This document shows, piece by piece, positions 42,400-50,883 of a DNA stretch of 64,000 nucleotides. The position numbers and the translations under genes were made by a program. The notes beneath the pieces were generated by a model that had not been told where the DNA came from, did no database searches, and saw only the letters and a program-made list of their open reading frames with translations. Positions within the stretch are counted from its first letter, which is position 1. Every line of letters begins with the position of its first letter. Source of the DNA: an uncultured Dehalococcoidia bacterium (GTDB lineage: Bacteria; Chloroflexota; Dehalococcoidia; Lucifugimonadales; UBA3495). The stretch spans positions 3,211,570 to 3,275,569 of the forward strand of contig OY282565.1 in NCBI GenBank assembly GCA_958296445.1, written 5' to 3'.

Positions 42400-44823
42400 T
42401 CAACCGCCATCCGCCTCCCGTATCAGCCGCCGGATGCGGTCGGGGCTTAGGGGCAGGTCGCGCACCTGGACGCCTAGGGGGGCGAGGGCCTGGGACACGG
42501 CGTTGGACAGGGCCGCGCCGGTGGCGACGATGCCGATTTCGCCGCCGCCCTTGACGCCCAAGGGGTTCAGCGGCGAGGGCGCCAAGTCCATCACCCTTGT
42601 CTCAAAGGCCGGAATGTCCGTGCTGGTCGGCAGCAGGTAGTCCATCAGCGTTCCCGCCAGCGGCTGCCCCCGCTCATCGTACACCAGTTCCTCCAGCAGG
42701 GTTGCGCCCACCCCCTGGGCCGCCGCGCCGGTTATCTGCCCCTGGAGCAGCAGCGGGTTGATGACGCGGCCCACGTCCTCGGCGATGACGTAGCGCAGGA
42801 TTTCGATTTGGCCCGTTTCCGGGTCTACCACCACGCGCACCGCGTGGGCGCCGTAGGGGTAGAGTTCCTGCGGCGACTGGAAGTAGTGGCTGGCCTCCAG
42901 CCCGGCCTCGCCCAAGTTGTAGCGGCTGGCCGGGGCCGCCAAACGCAGCGCCTCCGGCAGGTTCAGCGCCGCCGCCCCGGAGTCTTCTTTGCCGGGGTCT
43001 TCTTTGCGGTAAATCAGGCCGTTGCTCAGTAGCAGTTCCGAGGGGTCTATGTCTAGGTAGCCCGCGGCTACGGCCAGAACCCGCTGGCGGAGTTTCTGGG
43101 CCGCCCCGTAGACCGCGTTGCCGGCCAGCGTGGTGCCGCGGCTGGCGTAGGTGCCGCCGCCGTAGGGCGTCAGGTCAGTGCTGCCGTGATAGACGGTGAC
43201 GCTCTCCAGCGGCACGCCGAGGCCGTCGGCGCATATCTGGGCAAAGATGGTCTCATGCCCCTGCCCCATAGTGGCGATGCCCAGATACACCGCGACTTCG
43301 GCTTGGGGTATCGGCCCATCCAAACCGGGGTATGGGCTGACGCCGCGCTCGCCGGGCAGCGGGCCTTGATGCGGGCCGCCCGCGCTGGTTATCACGATTC
43401 GGGCGCCCTCGCCGGGGTCGCCGGTGCCGGTGCTTTTGACGAAGCAGGCCGTGCCGACGCCGTGATACCGCCCGTCGGCCCCGCGCCCGGTGAGCGGACG
43501 CAACGATTCGTAGTCAATGTCCGCCAATGCCTGTCGCAGCAACGCCGGGTAGTCGCCGCTGTCGTAAATGATAGAGTAGGTTTCGGGGCGGGTGCGGCCC
43601 AGTTCGTAGGGCATCATTGACGGCGGGATAAGGTTCTTCAGCCGGAATTCCGCCGGGTCAATGCCCAAATCAGCCGCCGCTATGTCAAACATCCGCTCCC
43701 GGAAAAAGCAGGATTCGTAACGCCCCGGAGCGCTAAACGTCCCCATTCCCACCTTGTTGGTAAGAACGCATTTCACGTCCCACTGGTAGTTGGGGATGAG
43801 GTAGGGGCCGGTTAGCAGGGCGGTGGTCGAGGTTGGCACCGACGCGCCGTGAGTGCGGACATAGCCCCCCAACGCGCCGAGGACGCTGGCCCGCATCCCC
43901 AATATCGTGCCGTCGCTGCGGACGGCCAGCTCCAGTTCGCAAACGTGTTCCCGGGAATGATTGGCCGCGATAAGATGCTCGGCCCGGTCTTCCGTCCACT
44001 TTACCGGGCGGCCCGTCTTGATGGCGGCGAAAGGCACCAAGAAATTTTCCGGGTAAAACTCGCCCCGCACCCCGAACCCGCCCCCCACGTCCGGCTCCAC
44101 GAAGTGAATCCGATGCTCCGGCATTTGGAGCAGCGACGACAGCACGCCGCGGTTGTAATGGGGAACCTTGGTTTCGCCCCAGACGGTTAGCTGCTCCCGC
44201 CCCGCGTCCCACGAAGCCGCCAGCCCCCGCGTTTCCATCGGGTTGGCGGTATGCCGGTGGCATCGGAACTCTTCCTTGCGGACGTAATCGGCGGCGCGAA
44301 AGGCGGCCTCCGGGTCGCCGATGAACGAGGAAAACTCAAAGGCCACGTTGGTGCCTTGCGCCTCGTGAATCAGCGTTTCGCCCTTCAGCGACTCTTTCAC
44401 GTCCACCAGAGCGGGCAGCGGCTCGTATTCCACCGCCACAGCGTCCAGCGCGTCCTCGGCCAGATAGCGGCTTTCGGCCAGCACCACCGCCACCGGGTCG
44501 CCCACATAGCGAGCCTTGTCGTGGGCCAGAGGATATTGCAGGAACCGCAGCAGGTCGCTATAGGCCCGCAGCCGCACCGGAATAGGGCGCGGCTCAACGG
44601 CGGCGGCGATGTCATCGAAAGTCAACACATCAACCACGCCCGGCATTTCCCGCGCCGGCGCGGTGTCTATGGAAAGGATGCGGGCATGGGCGTGCGGGCT
44701 GCGCACAATGGCGGCGTGGAGCATATTGGGCAGCTTCACGTCATCCACAAACTGCCCCCGCCCGGTAAGAAACCGCCGGTCTTCCCTCCGCCGGATGGGA
44801 GCGCCGATGTATTGCTGCGTCAT
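42400..44823 (-). CDS. Molybdopterin-binding large subunit of a xanthine dehydrogenase-family hydroxylase
   Basis: The 807-residue protein has the CoxL/XdhB layout: YIGAPIRRREDRRFLTGRGQFVDDVKLP, TDDV-like domains, VEPDVGGGFGVRGEFYPEN, and the C-terminal catalytic KGGGEIGIVATGAAL. The AYRCSFR loop of form I CO dehydrogenase is absent; the corresponding part reads GTFSAPGRYESCFFRER, so CO is an unlikely substrate. A segment near residues 480-500 (HQGPLPGERG) may derive from a dispersed DNA repeat. The M and S subunit genes lie 8 kb upstream, closer to the second large subunit. Confidence 0.92.
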   Translation of the reverse strand: MTQQYIGAPIRRREDRRFLTGRGQFVDDVKLPNMLHAAIVRSPHAHARILSIDTAPAREMPGVVDVLTFDDIAAAVEPRPIPVRLRAYSDLLRFLQYPLAHDKARYVGDPVAVVLAESRYLAEDALDAVAVEYEPLPALVDVKESLKGETLIHEAQGTNVAFEFSSFIGDPEAAFRAADYVRKEEFRCHRHTANPMETRGLAASWDAGREQLTVWGETKVPHYNRGVLSSLLQMPEHRIHFVEPDVGGGFGVRGEFYPENFLVPFAAIKTGRPVKWTEDRAEHLIAANHSREHVCELELAVRSDGTILGMRASVLGALGGYVRTHGASVPTSTTALLTGPYLIPNYQWDVKCVLTNKVGMGTFSAPGRYESCFFRERMFDIAAADLGIDPAEFRLKNLIPPSMMPYELGRTRPETYSIIYDSGDYPALLRQALADIDYESLRPLTGRGADGRYHGVGTACFVKSTGTGDPGEGARIVITSAGGPHQGPLPGERGVSPYPGLDGPIPQAEVAVYLGIATMGQGHETIFAQICADGLGVPLESVTVYHGSTDLTPYGGGTYASRGTTLAGNAVYGAAQKLRQRVLAVAAGYLDIDPSELLLSNGLIYRKEDPGKEDSGAAALNLPEALRLAAPASRYNLGEAGLEASHYFQSPQELYPYGAHAVRVVVDPETGQIEILRYVIAEDVGRVINPLLLQGQITGAAAQGVGATLLEELVYDERGQPLAGTLMDYLLPTSTDIPAFETRVMDLAPSPLNPLGVKGGGEIGIVATGAALSNAVSQALAPLGVQVRDLPLSPDRIRRLIREADGG

Positions 44824-44824
44824 T
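44776..44824. repeat. 49-bp direct repeat, copy at the start of the large-subunit gene
   Basis: Exactly matches 45675-45723. This copy covers the start codon and the first 16 codons of the 42400-44823 gene. Between the copies lies the HicAB module. The sequence reads CCGGTCTTCCCTCCGCCGGA onward. It may mark an insertion that duplicated its target, or an ectopic duplication. Confidence 0.93.
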
Positions 44825-44886
44825 CCCGACCCCCATTCCCCTTGCGGGTATCGTATTTTCGGGCATTGTATTTTCGGATATTGTAT

Positions 44887-45375
44887 TTAATCTGCAATCT
44901 GCGCGATTGACTCGGTTTCGGCTGGAATCCTGATTGCGTCTTCGATTACCAAGGCATAGCCAACCGCGTGAAGGGCATTCTCCAATTGGGTTAAATGCGA
45001 CCTATATCCCGGATCCAGCAACTTGCGGACAGCTTCTTTTTCCAGTTGCAAGATACCGGCCAAGTCGTCGGCGGATACGCCCTGCTTGCGCATAGCCGTA
45101 TAAAGCGACAGCTTTGCCGCCACCACCGGCGGCACCGGGATTGGCACCTGCCCCTCGGCAACCTGGCTTGGCTGCGGTATGTCTTCTCCGGCGTCCACGT
45201 ACATTCCGAGGGCAACACCTAAACAATCTTCGGCCATTTCGACGGCTTCTTCCCAAGACCAGCCGCAAGTGTTCGCCCCATACACATCAGGAAAGGTTAC
45301 ATTGAAAGCCGCCCTTCCCGTAGTTTGCAACTCTTCCGCATCAGGCACGATATTGCACGGGAAAACGTATCGCAT
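44887..45375 (-). CDS. hicB: HicB-family antitoxin
   Basis: The product has 162 residues. Its N-terminus has the partly degraded RNase H-like fold of HicB (FNVTFPDVYGANTCGWSWEEAVEMAEDCLGVAL) and its C-terminus an HTH (MRKQGVSADDLAGILQLEKEAVRKLLDP). It lies 3 bp after the hicA stop, with the toxin gene first as is usual. It should neutralise HicA and autoregulate. The gene and hicA lie between two 49-bp direct repeats. Confidence 0.86.
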   Translation of the reverse strand: MRYVFPCNIVPDAEELQTTGRAAFNVTFPDVYGANTCGWSWEEAVEMAEDCLGVALGMYVDAGEDIPQPSQVAEGQVPIPVPPVVAAKLSLYTAMRKQGVSADDLAGILQLEKEAVRKLLDPGYRSHLTQLENALHAVGYALVIEDAIRIPAETESIAQIAD

Positions 45376-45378
45376 AAA

Positions 45379-45585
45379 TCAAAACTCCCGCCGCGGGATA
45401 TTCAAGTCCCTCAGCATCGAATATAAAGTGCCCCTCGCAATCTCGCCGTGTTGAACGGTGGTGCGGTATTCCCCGATGTGGACTTCCCCGTGGCTACCCT
45501 TTCCGATGCTGGGGTCAAAATAAAATTCCAGCCCGTGAGCGCGAGCGTATCGCCTAGCCCGCCGGAGGAACTCCCTGCCGTTCAT
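45379..45585 (-). CDS. hicA: HicA-family mRNA interferase toxin
   Basis: The 68-residue protein has the double-stranded RNA-binding-like HicA fold. The catalytic His is in GKGSHGEVHIG, followed by HGEIARGTLYSMLRDLNI. It cleaves mRNA or tmRNA in known members. The start overlaps a short pseudo-frame that continues the repeated 5' end of the large-subunit gene. The gene is divergent from a second hicA about 230 bp away. Confidence 0.88.
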   Translation of the reverse strand: MNGREFLRRARRYARAHGLEFYFDPSIGKGSHGEVHIGEYRTTVQHGEIARGTLYSMLRDLNIPRREF

Positions 45586-45674
45586 AAGTCTAGCATAACC
45601 CTTGCCGGCCCGGCGCTGGAACCGAACACGGATGGGGGCGCGGCCCCAGATGTTGGCCTAAGCAGTTTCCTCTT

Positions 45675-45723
45675 CCGGTCTTCCCTCCGCCGGATGGGAG
45701 CGCCGATGTATTGCTGCGTCATT
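45675..45723. repeat. 49-bp direct repeat, copy on the far side of the HicAB module
   Basis: Identical to 44776-44824. Read on the minus strand it starts with ATG and the first 16 codons of the large-subunit gene (MTQQYIGAPIRRREDR), then continues for 25 more codons in unrelated sequence before a stop inside hicA. The distance between copies is 899 bp. Confidence 0.93.
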
Positions 45724-45776
45724 TCTTTCACCACAAAAGCCGCCGCGTTTTTGCGTTTCCGGCGGTGAATCAGTGC

Positions 45777-45806
45777 TTGCGATTTGGCCTTTATACCGCC
45801 TATTAT
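45777..45806 (+). promoter_or_regulatory. Promoter of the second HicAB pair, giving a leaderless mRNA
   Basis: TTGCGA (45777-45782), an 18-bp spacer and TATTAT (45801-45806) precede the ATG at 45814 by only 7 bp. The predicted start is near 45813, so the ATG would be at or next to the 5' end of the transcript. No ribosome site is visible, consistent with leaderless translation. Confidence 0.55.
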
Positions 45807-45813
45807 ATGGTAT

Positions 45814-46080
45814 ATGATGAGAAGAAGGCACCGCAGAACGCTTGAGGCGATTTTTCGGCGGCCTACCCAATCAGGAATTCGATGGGACGATATCGAGTCC
45901 CTGTTCCTTGCTTGCGGGGCCTACATCGAAGAGCTGGAAGGATCAAAATTAGCGGTCGAAATCAACGATATTACCTCGATTTTTCATCGTCCCCATCCTA
46001 GACGGGATACCGATAGGGTGGCGGTGGAGTCGGTGCGAAAGTTCCTGACTAGAGCGGGAATCACGGAGAGCCAACTATGA
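45814..46080 (+). CDS. hicA: HicA-family toxin, second module
   Basis: The 88-residue product (98 if the TTG at 45784 is used) follows the HicA pattern: RRHRRTLEAIFRRPTQSGI, LACGAYIEELEGSKLAVEIN, FHRPHPRRDTDRVAVESVRKFLTRAGI. The catalytic GSH reads GSK here, but the later RPHP is conserved in this subfamily. It overlaps the next gene by 4 bp (ATGA). It faces away from the first module. Confidence 0.78.
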   Translation: MMRRRHRRTLEAIFRRPTQSGIRWDDIESLFLACGAYIEELEGSKLAVEINDITSIFHRPHPRRDTDRVAVESVRKFLTRAGITESQL

Positions 46081-46322
46081 TTGAATACAAAGGTTATCAC
46101 GGGGCGTTTGATTTTGACGGCGAGGCCGGAATCTTTCACGGCGAAGTTGTGGGAACACGCGATGTCATAACATTTCAGGGCCACTCGGTGGAAGAAACAC
46201 AAGCGGCATTCAGAGATTCTATTGATGCGTACCTGAAGTTCTGCGCTAAACGAGGCCGCCAGCCGAACCCGCCGGGTCACTCGACACCTCAAGAGCTCCA
46301 GAATGCCACAGAGTTTCTTTAG
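46077..46322 (+). CDS. hicB: HicB-family antitoxin, second module
   Basis: The 81-residue protein shows the HicB repeat YHGAFDFDGEAGIFHGEVVGTRDVITFQGHSVEETQAAFRDSIDAYL. No C-terminal DNA-binding domain is present, so autoregulation may differ from the first module. It overlaps the toxin stop by 4 bp. Confidence 0.85.
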   Translation: MIEYKGYHGAFDFDGEAGIFHGEVVGTRDVITFQGHSVEETQAAFRDSIDAYLKFCAKRGRQPNPPGHSTPQELQNATEFL

Positions 46323-46363
46323 GGAAAATTGCGAACTTTCCCTTTGCCACCCTGAGCGACCAG

Positions 46364-46520
46364 CGGGGGCGCACGGCTGTGCGCCCCTACTTTTGTCACC
46401 CTGATCTTTGTTACCCTAAGCGCCCCCTTGTCCAACCTGAGCGAAGCGAAGGGTCTCACCGCCCAAGCCGGGATTCTTCGCTTTGCTCAGAATGACAGAC
46501 AGCGCCCAGAATGACAGACG
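46364..46520 (+). repeat. Mixed dispersed repeats
   Basis: The interval after the second HicB (46323-46581) contains a palindrome copy in the other orientation (GCGCACGGCTGTGCGCCC near 46374) and a long GAAG-type repeat (AACCTGAGCGAAGCGAAGGG to GAATGACAGACAG). No gene is seen. It separates convergent genes. Confidence 0.85.
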
Positions 46521-46581
46521 TTTGCTCAAAACGGCAGACGAGTGACAGGCGGCGAAAGCAATATAGCAATTTTCGCGTTCT

Positions 46582-48969
46582 TTAATTCCCCTGCCCGCCG
46601 CCTGCCTCTGCGCCGGAGTTTATCAGCCGCCACACCCGTTGCGGGCCTACCGGCGGGTGAGTGACTTCCACGCCCAGCGGCAGCAGCGCGTCGGCGACGG
46701 CGTTGCCTACGGCGGTGAACGCGCCCACGGTGCCGGCCTCGCCCACGCCCTTGACGCCGCCCTCGGTGAAGGGCGACGGCGTTTCGGTGTGCGTGGTCTG
46801 GATCGCCGGAATGTCCGGCGCGGTGGGAACCAAGTAATCCATAAAAGTGCCGGTGAGCAGGTCGCCGGACTCGCTGTAGACCAGCTCCTCGTGCAGCGCG
46901 TTGCCGATGCCCAGGGCCACGCCGCCCACTACCTGCCCGTCCACGATTACGTGGTCAATGATGGTGCCGCAGTCCTCCACGCAGACATACTGCTCCACCT
47001 TGACGATGCCCGTTTCCGGGTCAATGCGGACAAAAGCCAGATGCGCCCCGTGGCCGAAAGTCTGATGCGGCGGGTCGAAGGTGCGGGTGGATTGCAGGCC
47101 CCGCTCGATGCTGTCGGGCAAGGAAACCACGCGGGAAGCGTCGTGGGCCGCGGCGGCCACGCTGGCGAATGGCACCCGCCGCGACGGGTCGGCGGCGGCG
47201 TAAATCTGGCCGTCGGCGATTTCCAACGCTTCGCCCTCGCCCTCCAAGAAAAAGCGGGCTATTTCGGCGGCCTTGCGCTTGATGTCCTGCGCCGCCAAGC
47301 GGATGGCCCCGCCGGTGCTTACCGCGCTGCGGCTCACCCCGGTTCCGGCCCCGAAAGGCACGGCGTCGGTGTCGCCCTCCAGAATCTTGACCGTCTCATA
47401 AGGCACGCCCAGCTCCCGGGCCACCAGACTGGCAAAAACGCTGTCGTGGCTCTGGCCGGTGGACTTGGCGCTCACCGCCACCAGCACATTGCCGCCCGCG
47501 TCCACCTTGATGGTGGCGGAATCGAAGGCCGGCATTCCGTAAACGCCCCGCCGCCGGTAATCCTGCGACCCGGTGCTGGAATGCTCCACGAAACAACAGA
47601 TGCCAACCCCGGCCAGCTCGCCCTGCGCCCGCGCTTCGGCCTGCGCCGCCCGCAGCCGCTCATAGCCGGAAACGTCCAGCAGCTTCGCCAGCGTGTCCGG
47701 GTAGTCGCCGCTGTCATATAGCCGCCCCGCCGAGGTGTTAAAGGGCTGGTCCTGCGGCTGGATAAAGTTTCTCATCCGCACTTCCGCCGGGTCCAGCCCC
47801 AGCCGGGCGGCTACCATATCCATCATCCGCTCGATAACGAACACGCCCTGCACCGTGCCGACGCCCCGGTAGGCTGCGCCGGGGCATTTGTTGGTCAGGA
47901 TGCCGTAGGCGTCGCAACGGAAATTGTCTATCCGGTAGGGGCCGACGATGGACTGCCCGGCGGTCATCGGCTCCAGCCCCGCCGAAGTGGGGCCGAGGGT
48001 GTGCGCCCCCTGATCCACCAGCACCTTGGCGTCAACGCCCAGAATCCGCCCGTCGCTGCTGGCCGCCGCCGACACTTCAACCACCATTTCGTGGGCGTGT
48101 CCGCAGGCCAGCAGGTTCTCCATACGGTCTTCCACCCACTTGACCGGGCGGTCAATTTTGCGGGAAAGAAAGGCCAGCACGATGCCCTCCGGGTAGGCCG
48201 CGCCCTTGATGCCGAACTCGCCGCCCACGTCCGGCGATATGACCCGCACGGCGTGCTGCGGCAGCCGCATCACCGCCGATATGGTGGTGCGAACCAGATG
48301 GGGCGAGCGGCAGGACGCCCAAACCGACAGCCGTTCCTCGCCCCGGTCGTAGTGGGCGATGACGCCCCGGGTTTCCACCGGAACCGCCGTTTGCCGGGGA
48401 AAGCGGAAAGTCTTTTCCAGCGTCAAGTCGGCCTGCCGGAAAGCCCGGGCCACATCGCCCCCGCCAAACTCGCGGTGAAATACGATGTTGTCGCCCATTC
48501 CGGCGTGCAGCGTCGGCGCATCGGGCGCCAGGGCCTGCTCCACATTGCCCACCGTGGGCAAGGGCGCGTATTCCACCACAACCGCCTCGACCATATCCTG
48601 AGCGGCGTGGGCGGTTTCGGCGGCCACGGCCACGATGGGATCGCCCACGAAGTTGACCTTCCACCCGTCCCCGTTCCGGGGCGGCACGGGATAGCGGTCA
48701 TAAGGCCGGGCAAACTCGCTGGATCCCGGGGCCGCCGGACGCACCGGGTTGACGTGGGGCAGCACCTCATCGGGCGTAATGACGCCGATGGCCCCGGGCA
48801 CTTTCAACGCCTCCTCGACGTTGATGGACTTGACATTGGCGTGGGCAACCTCGCTGCGCACGAAGGCCGCGAAACACATCCCCGGCAACTTGATGTCGTC
48901 CACAAACCTGCCACGTCCCCGCACCATACGGGCCAACTCCGGGCGGGCTATATCCTCGTGAATATCCAT
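46582..48969 (-). CDS. Molybdopterin-binding large subunit of a second xanthine dehydrogenase-family hydroxylase
   Basis: The 795-residue protein is only distantly like the 42400 gene. It has RGRGRFVDDIKLPGMCFAAFVRS, VISPDVGGEFGIKGAAYPEG, NKCPGAAYRGVGTVQGVF where family I CO dehydrogenases have AYRCxFR, and the C-terminal KGVGEAGTVGAFTAVGNAV containing the catalytic Glu. Substrate cannot be told; CO is unlikely because the Cys is missing. It is the last gene of a M-S-Uma2x3-L transcription order. A GGGGAG precedes the start. Confidence 0.92.
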   Translation of the reverse strand: MDIHEDIARPELARMVRGRGRFVDDIKLPGMCFAAFVRSEVAHANVKSINVEEALKVPGAIGVITPDEVLPHVNPVRPAAPGSSEFARPYDRYPVPPRNGDGWKVNFVGDPIVAVAAETAHAAQDMVEAVVVEYAPLPTVGNVEQALAPDAPTLHAGMGDNIVFHREFGGGDVARAFRQADLTLEKTFRFPRQTAVPVETRGVIAHYDRGEERLSVWASCRSPHLVRTTISAVMRLPQHAVRVISPDVGGEFGIKGAAYPEGIVLAFLSRKIDRPVKWVEDRMENLLACGHAHEMVVEVSAAASSDGRILGVDAKVLVDQGAHTLGPTSAGLEPMTAGQSIVGPYRIDNFRCDAYGILTNKCPGAAYRGVGTVQGVFVIERMMDMVAARLGLDPAEVRMRNFIQPQDQPFNTSAGRLYDSGDYPDTLAKLLDVSGYERLRAAQAEARAQGELAGVGICCFVEHSSTGSQDYRRRGVYGMPAFDSATIKVDAGGNVLVAVSAKSTGQSHDSVFASLVARELGVPYETVKILEGDTDAVPFGAGTGVSRSAVSTGGAIRLAAQDIKRKAAEIARFFLEGEGEALEIADGQIYAAADPSRRVPFASVAAAAHDASRVVSLPDSIERGLQSTRTFDPPHQTFGHGAHLAFVRIDPETGIVKVEQYVCVEDCGTIIDHVIVDGQVVGGVALGIGNALHEELVYSESGDLLTGTFMDYLVPTAPDIPAIQTTHTETPSPFTEGGVKGVGEAGTVGAFTAVGNAVADALLPLGVEVTHPPVGPQRVWRLINSGAEAGGGQGN

Positions 48970-48993
48970 CGTGCGCTCCCCTTAAGGGTTGTT

Positions 48994-49548
48994 TTAGCGT
49001 TGGCGCCGGAAAAACCGCCATACCGGGATGGCGAAGCCGGGCAGCACATCGCCCCCGTCGAACACATCATCCTCGGTCAAAGTTACAGGTTCGGCGTTGG
49101 GCCGGTATACCGTAAATGTGGAATACCGCGGGTCGGCAATCACCGCCATCCGCGAGCCGTAGCTGAGCCACATCCGGGCCTTGGCCGCCATCTCCGGGTT
49201 GGAATTGCCGGGGGACTTGACTTCTATCACCAAGTCGGGGGCAATTTCGGGGTAGCCCTGGGTGCCTTCCGGGATGCGTCCCGGCGCAAACCACGCCACG
49301 TCCGGGGCCCGCACGGTATCCGGGTCGCGCTCCAGCCGGTGGCCGGGTTCGCCGGCGAGGCCAACTCCGTAGTCGTTGGCGTCGGCATAGTTGCCTATCA
49401 GCATTGATATTCTGGACACGACGATTGCATGGGGATGTCCCGGAGCCATTTTCGGTACTAACACTCCCCGGATAAGCTCGTAGCGGTTGCCGTCTTTGGG
49501 CATCAGCAACAAATCATCCGCAGTTATCAGCTTTGGCTTAGTAATCAT
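48994..49548 (-). CDS. Uma2-family (DUF820) putative nuclease, copy 3
   Basis: The 184-residue product has the Uma2 pattern: AEDL-like ITADDLLLMPKDGNRYELIRG, APDVAWFAPGRIPEGTQGYP and APDLVIEVKSPGNSNPEM, with the PD...EVK acidic set typical of PD-(D/E)xK folds. It is the most diverged of three tandem copies (about 70% identity by eye to copy 2). It ends 25 bp before the large-subunit gene and is on the same strand. The role of Uma2 genes is unknown; they are highly abundant in Cyanobacteria and Chloroflexota. Confidence 0.9.
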   Translation of the reverse strand: MITKPKLITADDLLLMPKDGNRYELIRGVLVPKMAPGHPHAIVVSRISMLIGNYADANDYGVGLAGEPGHRLERDPDTVRAPDVAWFAPGRIPEGTQGYPEIAPDLVIEVKSPGNSNPEMAAKARMWLSYGSRMAVIADPRYSTFTVYRPNAEPVTLTEDDVFDGGDVLPGFAIPVWRFFRRQR

Positions 49549-49633
49549 TTCACACCGTGCCGGGCGGCTGTTTCAGATGCGCGGCCTTCCGCCAATTTAT
49601 GCCCCCTGTTAGAGCTTTTATCAGGATGGCGAT

Positions 49634-50188
49634 TCAGCGACTCCGACGGAAAAACCGCCATACCGGGATGGCGAAGCCGGGCAGCAGGCCGCCGAAGTCA
49701 AGGGTATCGTCCTCGCCGAAAATGACCGGCGCGGCGTTGGGCCGGTAAAGCGCAGCCGTAACGGTGGCCGGGTCAAGCACCACCGCAACTTGGGAACCAT
49801 AGCAAAGCCACATCCGGGCTTTGGCGGCCATCTCCGGGTTGGAGTTGCCGGGAGACTTGACTTCTATCGCCAAATCCGGGGCCATCTCCGGGTAGCCCTG
49901 CGTGCCTGCGGGAATACGGCCCGGCGCGAACCACGCCACGTCCGGGGCCCGCACAGTGTCCGGGTCGCGCTCCAGCCGGTAGCCGGGTTCCCCGGAACGG
50001 ACAACGCCGTAATCGTTATCTTCGGCGTAACTTCCCACCAAGATAGTAGTGCGGGCTACTGAATCGCCGTGAGGGTCTCCCGTCGGCATCTTTTCTATCA
50101 GCACTCCCCGGATAAGCTCATAGCGGTTGCCGTCTTTGGGCATCAGCAACAAATCATCCGCAGTTATCAGCTTTGGCTTAGTAATCAT
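49634..50188 (-). CDS. Uma2-family putative nuclease, copy 2
   Basis: The 184-residue protein differs from copy 1 at few positions over the middle and end (APDLAIEVKSPGNSNPEM, YGSQVAVVLDPATVTAALYR). The 85-bp gap that follows is also nearly identical to that after copy 1. Copies 1 to 3 are spaced 640-646 bp. This suggests a recent tandem duplication including the flank. Confidence 0.9.
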   Translation of the reverse strand: MITKPKLITADDLLLMPKDGNRYELIRGVLIEKMPTGDPHGDSVARTTILVGSYAEDNDYGVVRSGEPGYRLERDPDTVRAPDVAWFAPGRIPAGTQGYPEMAPDLAIEVKSPGNSNPEMAAKARMWLCYGSQVAVVLDPATVTAALYRPNAAPVIFGEDDTLDFGGLLPGFAIPVWRFFRRSR

Positions 50189-50273
50189 TTCACACCGTGC
50201 CGGGCGGCTGTTTCAGATGCGCGGCGTTCCGCCAATTTATGCTCCCTTTTAGAGCGTTTATCGGTATGGCGAT

Positions 50274-50834
50274 TCAGCGACTCCGCCGGAAAAACCGCCA
50301 TACCGGGACGGCGAATCCGGGCAGCAGCCCGCCGAAGTCAAGCGTATCGTCCTCGCCGAAAATGACCGGCTCGGTGTTGGGCCGGTAAAGCGCAGCCGTA
50401 ACTGTAGCCGGGTCAAGCGCCACCGCAACTTGGGAGCCATAGCAAAGCCACATCCGGGCTTTGGCGGCCATCTCCGGGTTGGAGTTGCCGGGAGACTTGA
50501 CTTCTATCGCCAAATCCGGGGCCATTTCCGGGTAGCCCTGCGTGCCTGCGGGAATACGGCCCGGCGCGAACCACGCCACGTCCGGGGCCCGCACAGTGTC
50601 CGGGTCGCGCTCCAGCCGGTAGCCGGGTTCCCCGGAACGCACAACGCCGTAATCGTTGGCATCGACGTAATCAAGTATCCAATAGGAAGTCCTGGTTACA
50701 GCCTCCCCGTGAGGGTCTCCCGTCGGCATCTTTTCTATCAGCACTCCCCGGATAAGCTCATAGCGCCTGCCATCCCCTCGCGGAAGCCGCAGCAACTCGT
50801 CGGCAGTCATCAATTTTTGTTCTGTGGTTGTCAC
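50274..50834 (-). CDS. Uma2-family putative nuclease, copy 1
   Basis: The 186-residue protein is the first of the tandem trio, next to the 2Fe-2S subunit gene. Its first 25 residues differ (MTTTEQKLMTADELLRLPRGDGRRYELIRG); the rest is almost the same as copy 2. Its 3' end matches the other copies closely, suggesting gene conversion. Confidence 0.9.
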   Translation of the reverse strand: MTTTEQKLMTADELLRLPRGDGRRYELIRGVLIEKMPTGDPHGEAVTRTSYWILDYVDANDYGVVRSGEPGYRLERDPDTVRAPDVAWFAPGRIPAGTQGYPEMAPDLAIEVKSPGNSNPEMAAKARMWLCYGSQVAVALDPATVTAALYRPNTEPVIFGEDDTLDFGGLLPGFAVPVWRFFRRSR

Positions 50835-50883
50835 TACACACCTTTCCGGCCTGTAACGCCGTTATATGCGCTCTGGCAGATAG

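Noticed and set aside
45582-45723. Second real copy of the large-subunit gene
   Set aside because: Only 49 bp are duplicated, and the frame runs into unrelated sequence and stops inside hicA.
42400-48969. Carbon monoxide dehydrogenase (CoxL)
   Set aside because: Neither large subunit has the AYRCSFR active-site loop of form I CO dehydrogenase, so CO oxidation is not claimed.
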